DNA from: Bacillota bacterium
GTDB lineage: Bacteria > Bacillota > Clostridia > Peptostreptococcales > Anaerovoracaceae
Assembly: GCA_017537495.1 (NCBI GenBank)
Contig: JAFYKS010000081.1
Span: forward strand, 1 to 6,004
Length of the DNA stretch: 6,004 nucleotides
Reading direction: 5' to 3'
Shown here: positions 1 to 4,973 of the stretch, piece after piece
Position numbering within the stretch: position 1 is the stretch's first letter
Layout of the letters: each line of letters begins with the position of its first letter
Made by a program: the position numbers and the translations under genes
Notes under the pieces: model-generated
Told to the model about the DNA's origin: nothing
Seen by the model: only the letters and a program-made list of their open reading frames with translations
Databases searched by the model: none

Positions 1-692
1 AATATTTTCTTATCTTCCAGACGCAGTGCAAAGAGCTTGCCTCCGAATACACATCCTCCGTCAATGCAGAGAATTCCATTCTTCTCAAACACTTCACAGC
101 GTCCATCTTCATAGAAGCTCATCACCGGTGTATGCCCAACTACAACCGTCACACCCTCTTTAAAGTATCTCTGGCTATAGTCCGGCGGATAAAATACGAA
201 ATCACTGAAATCATAGTCTTCCAGTGGACGGCCCGGCTTAAAACCGTCGATACCGGCATGAATCAGTACATAGATTTCATCCCCTGCTTCCACAACTTCA
301 TAAGCAGCGAACTCTTCCAGATACTCCAGTACCGCCTCTTTAGTATCGCTGTCCAGCTTTCGGAACGCAGCTGCCGTAGTTCCGCCGCCGTTTTCCATCC
401 AGTTCATATATCCCCGCATCATACAGTAGTTCAGATGTTTCTCTGCATTTTCTTCTGTAATTTCCACGTTAAGCTGCTTCAGTGTTTCCAGAGCCATATA
501 CTCGTGATTTCCCAGAATCGGAATCACATTTGGCCGCATCATCATATCCAGCAGAACTTTCATGGGTTCCGGCCCCCGGTCCACAGTATCCCCCAATACG
601 TAGAGCACATCCTCCTCGCTGAATTCAATCTGCTCAAGCAGCTTCTTATATTCCTCATAACATCCGTGTATATCACTGATTACATAATGCAT
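1..692 (-). CDS. PPP-type metallophosphoesterase (Ser/Thr phosphatase-like), 3' end beyond window
   Basis: This is a calcineurin-like metallophosphoesterase of the PPP branch, which contains bacterial Ser/Thr protein phosphatases and diadenosine tetraphosphatases. It probably hydrolyses a phosphoester in the cytoplasm with two metal ions; the substrate cannot be told from sequence. About 230 codons are visible and the frame is still open at position 1. The family signature is complete and in order: DIHG at residues 7-10 (D7, H9), GDTVDRG at 34-40 (D35, R39), GNHE at 61-64 (N62, H63), HAG at 145-147 and GHTP at 186-189. No signal peptide or membrane segment is seen. The ATG at 692-690 is chosen because DIHG sits right behind it, as usual in the family, and GGGAGG at 705-700 lies 7 bases upstream. 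The gene follows the rpoZ terminator by about 30 bases with no clear promoter of its own. The family call is secure; the exact activity is open. Confidence 0.93.
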   Translation of the reverse strand, partial: MHYVISDIHGCYEEYKKLLEQIEFSEEDVLYVLGDTVDRGPEPMKVLLDMMMRPNVIPILGNHEYMALETLKQLNVEITEENAEKHLNYCMMRGYMNWMENGGGTTAAAFRKLDSDTKEAVLEYLEEFAAYEVVEAGDEIYVLIHAGIDGFKPGRPLEDYDFSDFVFYPPDYSQRYFKEGVTVVVGHTPVMSFYEDGRCEVFEKNGILCIDGGCVFGGKLFALRLEDKKI

Positions 693-724
693 CCTTCTAC
701 CTCCCTTTTCTGCAAAACAGACAG

Positions 725-752
725 AAAAACCCGCAGAACATGTTCTGCGGGT
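725..752 (-). terminator. Intrinsic terminator after rpoZ
   Basis: Positions 729-752 form a perfect 24-base palindrome centred on CATG. Read on the minus strand it gives a stem of about 10 pairs (ACCCGCAGAA with TTCTGCGGGT) and a 4-base loop, followed directly by TTTTTC (730-725 region). It lies 20 bases after the rpoZ stop codon. The hairpin plus T-tract is a standard Rho-independent terminator. It could also act as a partial terminator limiting read-through into the phosphatase gene, whose start codon is only 32 bases beyond the T-tract. Confidence 0.88.
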
Positions 753-771
753 ATTCGTCTTACTCACTTGA

Positions 772-966
772 TTAAGCTTCTCTGGTGTAAGTAATCAGGT
801 CTTCAGCAATTTCGTTGGCTGCGATGGAAACCGGCTTGTCGATTTCAACGTCAGTCAGGATTGGCTTGCCGTCGATGATGTCTCTGGCTCTCTTTGCTGC
901 CAGAATTACAATTGTATATCTGCTGTCTGCTTTCTTTCTCATTTCATTAACTGATGGATATAACAT
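772..966 (-). CDS. rpoZ: DNA-directed RNA polymerase omega subunit
   Basis: RpoZ is the small omega subunit of RNA polymerase; it binds the beta' subunit and helps assemble and stabilise the core enzyme. The protein has 64 residues, at the short end for omega but normal for Clostridia. The conserved core is visible: SRYTIVILAAKRARDI at 15-30, matching the family pattern of an aromatic, hydrophobic run and (A)(K/R)RAR, and IAANEIAEDLI at 48-58, the second conserved helix. The N-terminal MLYPS is also typical of clostridial omega. The ATG at 966-964 overlaps the last base of the gmk stop codon (TAATG), and a perfect AGGAGG at 979-974 inside the gmk 3' end sits 7 bases ahead. This fits translational coupling to gmk. 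The gene is followed by a strong terminator. Placement directly after gmk matches the common Firmicutes order and supports the call. Confidence 0.96.
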   Translation of the reverse strand: MLYPSVNEMRKKADSRYTIVILAAKRARDIIDGKPILTDVEIDKPVSIAANEIAEDLITYTREA

Positions 967-1598
967 TATGCTTCCTCCTTATATCTGGAAATCAATTCCT
1001 CTGCTGTGAATGTCACTCTGGAATGTTCTGCAGTCAGAATGGACTTCACTCTGCTTACTGCTTCGTCTAGCTGGCCATTCACCACGCAATAGTCGTATTT
1101 ATCAATGTAGGAGAGTTCCTTCAGAGTTTCTCCCAGACGCATTTCAATAGCATTGGCAGTTTCCGTTCCACGGCCGGTGAGACGCTTTCTCAGCTCGGAC
1201 ATGGACGGCGGAAGAATGAAGATGAACACACCGTCAGGATAGTTTTCCTTTACCTTCAGTGCACCCTGCATGTCAATTTCCAGAATTACATCGATTCCTG
1301 CCGCCAGCTTTTCAAGAACCGGCTTCTTCGGTGTCCCGTAGTAATTACCGTAAACTTCCGCATGTTCCAGAAGCTCACCTGCCTCTATTCTGCGCAGAAA
1401 TTCTTCTTTCGATACGTAATAGTAGCTTACGCCTTCAGTTTCACCAACTCTCGGGCTTCTTGTTGTCATAGAAACGGACAGCTGTACATCGTCCCGGCTC
1501 GTCTGAGCCAGCAGTTCTTTACAGATGGTTCCTTTACCTGCACCGGATGGACCGGACAGAACAAACAATTTTCCTGCATGGTTCTCTAGTAGATTCAT
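966..1598 (-). CDS. gmk: Guanylate kinase
   Basis: Guanylate kinase phosphorylates GMP to GDP with ATP, an essential step in making GTP and dGTP and in recycling guanine nucleotides. The 210-residue length is normal for the family. Domains in order: the P-loop GPSGAGKGT at 16-24 with K22 as the phosphate-binding lysine; the GMP-binding segment with SMTTRSPR at 43-50 and the YYYV stretch at 59-62; GNYYGTP at 84-90; the ILEIDMQGA strand at 105-113; and the lid RLTGRGTET at 139-147 with arginines 139 and 143. The ATG at 1598-1596 has an AGGAG at 1609-1605, 6 bases upstream. A strong promoter lies in the 80-base gap after yicC, so gmk-rpoZ can be transcribed on its own as well as from upstream. 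The stop codon overlaps the rpoZ start by one base. No missing catalytic residues are seen. Confidence 0.98.
   Translation of the reverse strand: MNLLENHAGKLFVLSGPSGAGKGTICKELLAQTSRDDVQLSVSMTTRSPRVGETEGVSYYYVSKEEFLRRIEAGELLEHAEVYGNYYGTPKKPVLEKLAAGIDVILEIDMQGALKVKENYPDGVFIFILPPSMSELRKRLTGRGTETANAIEMRLGETLKELSYIDKYDYCVVNGQLDEAVSRVKSILTAEHSRVTFTAEELISRYKEEA
974..979 (-). promoter_or_regulatory. rpoZ Shine-Dalgarno site inside gmk
   Basis: A perfect AGGAGG lies within the last codons of gmk, 7 bases before the rpoZ ATG. It confirms the rpoZ start at the TAATG junction and indicates that the omega subunit is translated from the gmk message. Confidence 0.85.
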
Positions 1599-1643
1599 TC
1601 TAAACTCCTGTTGCTATTTAAAGTCATACTAACTTGAATATAC

Positions 1644-1672
1644 ATTATATCACAAAAAACTCCGCTGTGCAA
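1644..1672 (-). promoter_or_regulatory. Predicted gmk-rpoZ promoter with extended -10
   Basis: Read on the minus strand, TTGCAC (1672-1667) is followed after exactly 17 bases by a perfect TATAAT (1649-1644). The -10 is preceded by TGTGA, giving the extended -10 pattern TGnTATAAT. The -35 matches consensus only in its TTG, which the extended -10 would compensate for. The start site would be near 1637, leaving a leader of about 39 bases before the gmk ATG. The whole promoter lies in the gap after the yicC stop. This is a motif-based prediction for a housekeeping sigma factor. Confidence 0.75.
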
Positions 1673-1678
1673 GCTATC

Positions 1679-2563
1679 TTATTCGATATTCTGCACCTGT
1701 TCACGAATTTTCTCAATTTCACTCTTGATGTCCAGCATATGTCCGGTAATGGTGATATCGTTGGACTTGGAACCGATTGTATTAGCTTCACGGTTCATTT
1801 CCTGTACCAGGAAGTCTAGCTTCTTACCTACAGGCTGCTTTGCAGTAGTGATGATATCCTTCAGCTGAATCAGGTGGCTGTTCAGACGGGTAATTTCTTC
1901 ATCAATGGCACACTTGTCCGCAAAGATTGCCGCTTCCACCAGAATACGGTCTTCCGGAATCTGTACATTGCCGCCCAGCAGTTCTGTGATTCTTTCTCTC
2001 AGCTTTTCAGTATGTGCTGCTGCAACCTGCGGTGCACGCTCTGCAATCTGATCCAGAATAGACTTGATGTTTGCACCCTTTGCAATCAAATCTTCTGCCA
2101 GCTTATCCCCTTCTACGGCTCTCATGGATTCCAGATTCTTGGCAGCTTCAGCTACAGGAACCAGAATTGCCTTTGTAATTTCTTCTTCATCTTCCACATC
2201 AGGAATTGCCTTCATTACATCCGGCAGAGTAGCCAGGAACTGGAGAGTGATTTCGCCGTCCACACCAAAGGTTTCCTTCAGTTCTTTCAGGTTGTCTACA
2301 TACTGCTTGGCCAGCATGCTGTTCAGCTTGATGTTTACGTCGTTTTCTGTGATGTTTTCCACGATAATGGACACATCAATCTTACCACGGGACAGAGTCT
2401 CCTTAATGGTGTTCTTAATCTTATCCTCAGCGAAGCCATAGCGTCTCGGCATCTTCACTGTGATATCAGAGTAACGATGGTTTACAGACTTTATTTCTAC
2501 AATAATTGTCCGCTTGCCATCTGTGTATTCGCCTCTTCCGAAGCCTGTCATGCTTTTTATCAT
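1679..2563 (-). CDS. yicC: YicC/YloC family endoribonuclease
   Basis: This is a YicC family protein (YloC in Bacillus subtilis), a conserved cytoplasmic family with reported endoribonuclease activity in E. coli and B. subtilis; the physiological substrate here is unknown. The 294-residue length matches the family. The N-terminal hallmark MIKSMTGFGRG is intact at 1-11, followed by VEIKSVNHRYSDI at 22-34 and SRGKIDV at 58-64. The C-terminal DUF1732 region is well preserved: VEAAIFADKCAIDEEITRL at 209-227, with acidic residues D216, D221, E222 and E223, then KKLDFLVQEMNREANTIGSK at 247-266. The central part, about 130-195, is helical and charged. The ATG at 2563-2561 directly begins the hallmark, with AAAGGA about 10 bases upstream. 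It is followed by gmk on the same strand, as in many Firmicutes, but without the small remA gene often found between them. No terminator is seen between yicC and gmk. Confidence 0.95.
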   Translation of the reverse strand: MIKSMTGFGRGEYTDGKRTIIVEIKSVNHRYSDITVKMPRRYGFAEDKIKNTIKETLSRGKIDVSIIVENITENDVNIKLNSMLAKQYVDNLKELKETFGVDGEITLQFLATLPDVMKAIPDVEDEEEITKAILVPVAEAAKNLESMRAVEGDKLAEDLIAKGANIKSILDQIAERAPQVAAAHTEKLRERITELLGGNVQIPEDRILVEAAIFADKCAIDEEITRLNSHLIQLKDIITTAKQPVGKKLDFLVQEMNREANTIGSKSNDITITGHMLDIKSEIEKIREQVQNIE

Positions 2564-2613
2564 ACCGTTTTTTCCTTTCTTTCATCGAGCTTTTGCGTAT
2601 GATTCCAATTTAC

Positions 2614-2642
2614 ATTTTACATGAAAATACAGGAAATAGCAA
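2614..2642 (-). promoter_or_regulatory. Predicted yicC promoter
   Basis: On the minus strand TTGCTA (2642-2637, four of six matching the -35 consensus) is separated by 17 bases from TAAAAT (2619-2614, five of six for the -10). The predicted start is near 2607, giving a leader of about 44 bases. It stands back to back with the aminotransferase promoter, with about ten bases between the two -35 regions. Confidence 0.6.
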
Positions 2643-2648
2643 GCAAAA

Positions 2649-2667
2649 GGGGTACAATTTATGCCCC
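2649..2667. promoter_or_regulatory. GC-rich dyad between divergent promoters, possible operator
   Basis: GGGGTA (2649-2654) and TGCCCC (2662-2667) form an imperfect inverted repeat with a 7-base AT-rich centre. It overlaps the -35 region of the plus-strand promoter and lies seven bases from the -35 of the yicC promoter. The position suits a regulator-binding site, but no known consensus is recognised and the repeat is short enough to be chance. Confidence 0.3.
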
Positions 2668-2681
2668 GCCTGTGATATAAT
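2653..2681 (+). promoter_or_regulatory. Predicted aminotransferase promoter with extended -10
   Basis: A perfect TATAAT at 2676-2681 is preceded by TGTGA, an extended -10 (TGnTATAAT). The -35 position at 17 bases' spacing (2653-2658, TACAAT) is poor, so recognition would depend on the extended -10 or on an activator. The start site would be near 2688, only about 22 bases before the ATG, with the ribosome binding site inside that short leader. Confidence 0.7.
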
Positions 2682-2694
2682 TCCAGTATCATTC

Positions 2695-2700
2695 AGGAGG
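2695..2700 (+). promoter_or_regulatory. Shine-Dalgarno site of the aminotransferase gene
   Basis: AGGAGG followed by T matches the anti-Shine-Dalgarno sequence fully, with 9 bases to the ATG at 2710. This fixes the start codon and suggests efficient translation. Confidence 0.85.
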
Positions 2701-2709
2701 TAATACATC

Positions 2710-3900
2710 ATGGTAAATAAGACAATGCAGCAGCTGGGCAGTTCCCCTTCCGTCATCCGCGAACTCTTTGCATACGGACTTCAGCAGGCGAAGCTGATCG
2801 GCCCGGAAAATGTTTTCGACTATACACTGGGAAATCCAAGTATCCCTGCACCGGAAGCCGTGAATCAGGCAATCAGAGATATTTTGACAGATACACCGTC
2901 TATCGCAGTCCATGGATATTCCATGGCCGGAGGTTTTGAAGGAACCAGAGCGGCCATCGCTGGCAATCTGAACCGCCGTTTCGGTACTGATATCAAGGCT
3001 GGAAATCTCTTCATTACCTGTGGCGCAGCTCCCGCCCTTATTTCCGTTATCAAGGCATTGGCTGAGAATGAGGAAAGCGAAATCATGGCTGTCGCTCCGT
3101 ACTTCCCGGAATACAGACCTTTTGTGGAAAAGAACGGTGCCAGATTCACTGTGATTCCGGCAGACCGCCAGCACTTCCAGATTGACCTGGCAGAAGTGGA
3201 AGCACGCATCAACGCACACACACAGGGTATTATCATCAACTCCCCGAACAATCCGTCCGGCGTAGTATATACCGAAGAAACCCTGCAGAAGCTGGCTGAC
3301 ATTCTCCGCAGAAAAGGTGCGGAATACGGTCATCCGATTTATATTATCGCCGACGAACCTTACCGCGAACTGGTATACGGCGGTGTGAAGGTACCTTTCA
3401 TTCCATCCATCTACGAAAACACCATTGTGTGCTATTCCTGGTCCAAGAGCCTGTCTCTGCCAGGGGAACGTATCGGTTATGTACTGGTACCGGACAGCTG
3501 CGAAGATGCTGCTGACGTATTCTTTGCTGTGGCAGGTGCATCCCGTGCACTGGGTCATGTCTGCGCACCAACCCTCATGCAGAAGGTCATCGAACGCTGT
3601 GTGAATGAAATGCCGGACCTGGCAGCCTACGACGAAAACCGCACTCTGCTCTACGATGCTTTGACCGGTATGGGCTACCGCTGTGCAAAACCAGACGGTG
3701 CATTCTATCTCTTTGTGGAAGCACCAAACGGCGACGGCCGCGCTTTCTCTCAGAAGGCAAAGCTGGAACACAACCTGCTGGTTGTACCGGGAGAAGAATT
3801 CGAATGTCCGGGCTTTATGCGCCTCTCCTACTGCGTATCAAATGACATGATCCGCAGAAGCCTGCCTGCATTTGAGGCCATGATTCAAAGTTATAAATAA
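2710..3900 (+). CDS. PLP-dependent class I/II aminotransferase (aspartate aminotransferase-like)
   Basis: This is a fold-type I aminotransferase that should move an amino group between an amino acid and a 2-oxo acid in the cytoplasm. The 396-residue length is normal. Visible landmarks: YTLGNPSIPAPEAV at 38-51 in the N-terminal substrate region; CGAAPAL at 104-110 for cofactor phosphate binding; aromatic YF at 131-132, which would stack on the PLP ring; NSPNNPSG at 177-184 with N181; ADEPY at 214-218 with D215 facing the pyridine nitrogen and Y218; SWSKSLSLPGERIG at 243-256 with K246 as the Schiff-base lysine and R254 for the phosphate; and R371 in RLSYC, the substrate carboxylate arginine. 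All catalytic residues are present. Aspartate as substrate is inferred only from overall resemblance and the neighbouring asparaginase; alanine, aromatic or other substrates are possible. It is a single-gene unit with its own promoter and a strong terminator. Confidence 0.93.
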   Translation: MVNKTMQQLGSSPSVIRELFAYGLQQAKLIGPENVFDYTLGNPSIPAPEAVNQAIRDILTDTPSIAVHGYSMAGGFEGTRAAIAGNLNRRFGTDIKAGNLFITCGAAPALISVIKALAENEESEIMAVAPYFPEYRPFVEKNGARFTVIPADRQHFQIDLAEVEARINAHTQGIIINSPNNPSGVVYTEETLQKLADILRRKGAEYGHPIYIIADEPYRELVYGGVKVPFIPSIYENTIVCYSWSKSLSLPGERIGYVLVPDSCEDAADVFFAVAGASRALGHVCAPTLMQKVIERCVNEMPDLAAYDENRTLLYDALTGMGYRCAKPDGAFYLFVEAPNGDGRAFSQKAKLEHNLLVVPGEEFECPGFMRLSYCVSNDMIRRSLPAFEAMIQSYK

Positions 3901-3912
3901 TTTCAGACACAG

Positions 3913-3943
3913 AAAAAGGCGGCTGATTCCAGCCGCCTTTGTT
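3913..3943. terminator. Bidirectional intrinsic terminator between aminotransferase and asparaginase
   Basis: A perfect 10-pair stem, AAAGGCGGCT (3915-3924) with AGCCGCCTTT (3931-3940), encloses a 6-base loop GATTCC. On the minus strand it is followed by TTTTTCT, a good T-tract for the asparaginase transcript. On the plus strand the tail is TTTGTTATTATT, adequate for the aminotransferase transcript. It starts 15 bases after the aminotransferase stop and 8 bases after the asparaginase stop, so it probably serves both convergent units. Confidence 0.9.
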
Positions 3944-3947
3944 ATTA

Positions 3948-4961
3948 TTACATTTCTTCTTTAAAATGCAGGGTCAGGTCGTAATTCACCGGTGTATAGA
4001 AGGCCTCCTTACGGTCTTCAATTTCGATGTGCTGGCTGGCCAGAACCCACATAGCCTTGGAAACTGCCGCTTCCAGAGTCATATCGTATGTTTCCAGCAG
4101 CTGCAGATCCTGCTTTACCTTCTTACCCACCTGGTATACCATCATATCACTGCCTTCATGAACAACCTGTGTTGCCACCACAACCATCTTATTAGGATGA
4201 ATTGCCATCAGCTCTTCCAGCTTATCCAGCAGGTACTGCGGGATACCGCCTACACCAAAGCTTTCAAAAATCACACCGTCTGCATTCTCGAAAATCCAGG
4301 TAAGAATTTCCGCATCCAGTCCCGGTGTAAACTTCAGAACGTAGACACGGCTGCCCATGTCGTGGTAGAAGCGTACACGCCATCTTGGATTTTCAGATGG
4401 AATGTAACGGATCAGATGACCGTCCTGAATAATAGCCAGGTTCGGATAGTTGATGCTGCTGAAAGCATTATAGCTCTTTGCACGTTCCTTTTTCGCACGG
4501 GTTCCGGCGATTACCTTACCGTCGAATACCAGAACCACACCGTGGGAATCATCATCGGATGCATAGAGCAGGCTGTCGTACAGGTTTCTTCTGGCATCGG
4601 TGTTTGTATCATTAATCGGTTTCTGCGCACCGGTTACTACGATTGGCTTGGCAGAGTTCTGAATCATATAGGACAGAGCTGCCGTCGTATATGCCAGAGT
4701 GTCCGTACCGTGGCAGACAACGAAACCGTCATAATAGTCATATTTTGCTTCGATGGTCCGGCTGATCATGGACCAGTGCTCCGGTGTGATATTGGTGCTG
4801 TCCAGATTGCAGATCTGCACCGCATCCACCTCACAGAACTTCTGAGATTCAGGAATGTAGGAAATCAGTTCTTCCGAGGTAAAGGATGGCGCCAGGCCAT
4901 ATTCTGTCTGCTTACAGGCAATGGTGCCGCCTGTTCCGATGAGCAAAATCTTCTTTTTCAT
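3948..4961 (-). CDS. ansA: Type I (cytoplasmic) L-asparaginase
   Basis: Asparaginase hydrolyses L-asparagine to L-aspartate and ammonia. The 337-residue length and lack of a signal peptide fit the cytoplasmic type I (AnsA) group. Motifs in order: TGGTIA at 10-15 with nucleophile T13; NLDSTNITPEHW at 52-63, the substrate-binding segment in the DS(S/T)xxTP form typical of type I; HGTDTLAYT at 84-92 with the T86/D87 pair; VTGAQKP at 109-115; and GTRAKKER at 153-160, where K157 or K158 would be the catalytic lysine. The C-terminal domain starts near 200 and includes ESFGVGGIP at 233-241 and VVATQVVHEG at 261-270. The ATG at 4961-4959 has AGGAG 6 bases upstream, made partly from the stop codon of the aminopeptidase gene. 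The gap of 9 bases indicates one operon. A related amidohydrolase activity such as Glu-tRNA(Gln) amidotransferase GatD is unlikely, because the GatD N-terminal extension is absent. Confidence 0.96.
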   Translation of the reverse strand: MKKKILLIGTGGTIACKQTEYGLAPSFTSEELISYIPESQKFCEVDAVQICNLDSTNITPEHWSMISRTIEAKYDYYDGFVVCHGTDTLAYTTAALSYMIQNSAKPIVVTGAQKPINDTNTDARRNLYDSLLYASDDDSHGVVLVFDGKVIAGTRAKKERAKSYNAFSSINYPNLAIIQDGHLIRYIPSENPRWRVRFYHDMGSRVYVLKFTPGLDAEILTWIFENADGVIFESFGVGGIPQYLLDKLEELMAIHPNKMVVVATQVVHEGSDMMVYQVGKKVKQDLQLLETYDMTLEAAVSKAMWVLASQHIEIEDRKEAFYTPVNYDLTLHFKEEM

Positions 4962-4967
4962 ACCTGT

Positions 4968-4973
4968 CTCCTA
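4968..4973 (-). promoter_or_regulatory. Asparaginase Shine-Dalgarno fused to upstream stop codon
   Basis: On the minus strand the sequence TAGGAG holds both the TAG stop of the M18 aminopeptidase (4973-4971) and the AGGAG Shine-Dalgarno of the asparaginase gene (4972-4968), 6 bases before its ATG. A ribosome ending the first gene would cover the initiation site of the second, so translational coupling is likely. Confidence 0.75.

Noticed and set aside
734..747. GAACATGTTC inside the rpoZ terminator as a LexA (SOS) box
   Set aside because: The Gram-positive LexA site needs GAAC and GTTC separated by four bases; here they are two apart. The symmetry is explained by the terminator hairpin.
132..794. 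A 220-codon plus-strand open frame across the phosphatase, the terminator and the rpoZ end
   Set aside because: It runs opposite a clearly motif-bearing phosphatase and through an intrinsic terminator, its composition is not protein-like (many His, Phe, Cys), and it lacks a ribosome binding site.
1650..1680. A terminator between yicC and gmk because of the T-run near 1656
   Set aside because: No stable hairpin precedes the T-run, and the run lies inside the spacer of the gmk promoter.
1874..2602. A 242-codon plus-strand open frame opposite yicC
   Set aside because: The minus strand encodes an intact YicC protein. The plus-strand translation is a Cys/Phe-rich antisense shadow.
2689..3771. 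A 360-codon open frame on the minus strand opposite the aminotransferase
   Set aside because: The plus-strand frame has every catalytic motif of an aminotransferase, a perfect ribosome binding site and a promoter. The antisense frame is rich in Cys, His and Phe, matches no family I know, and is explained by the codon bias of the real gene.
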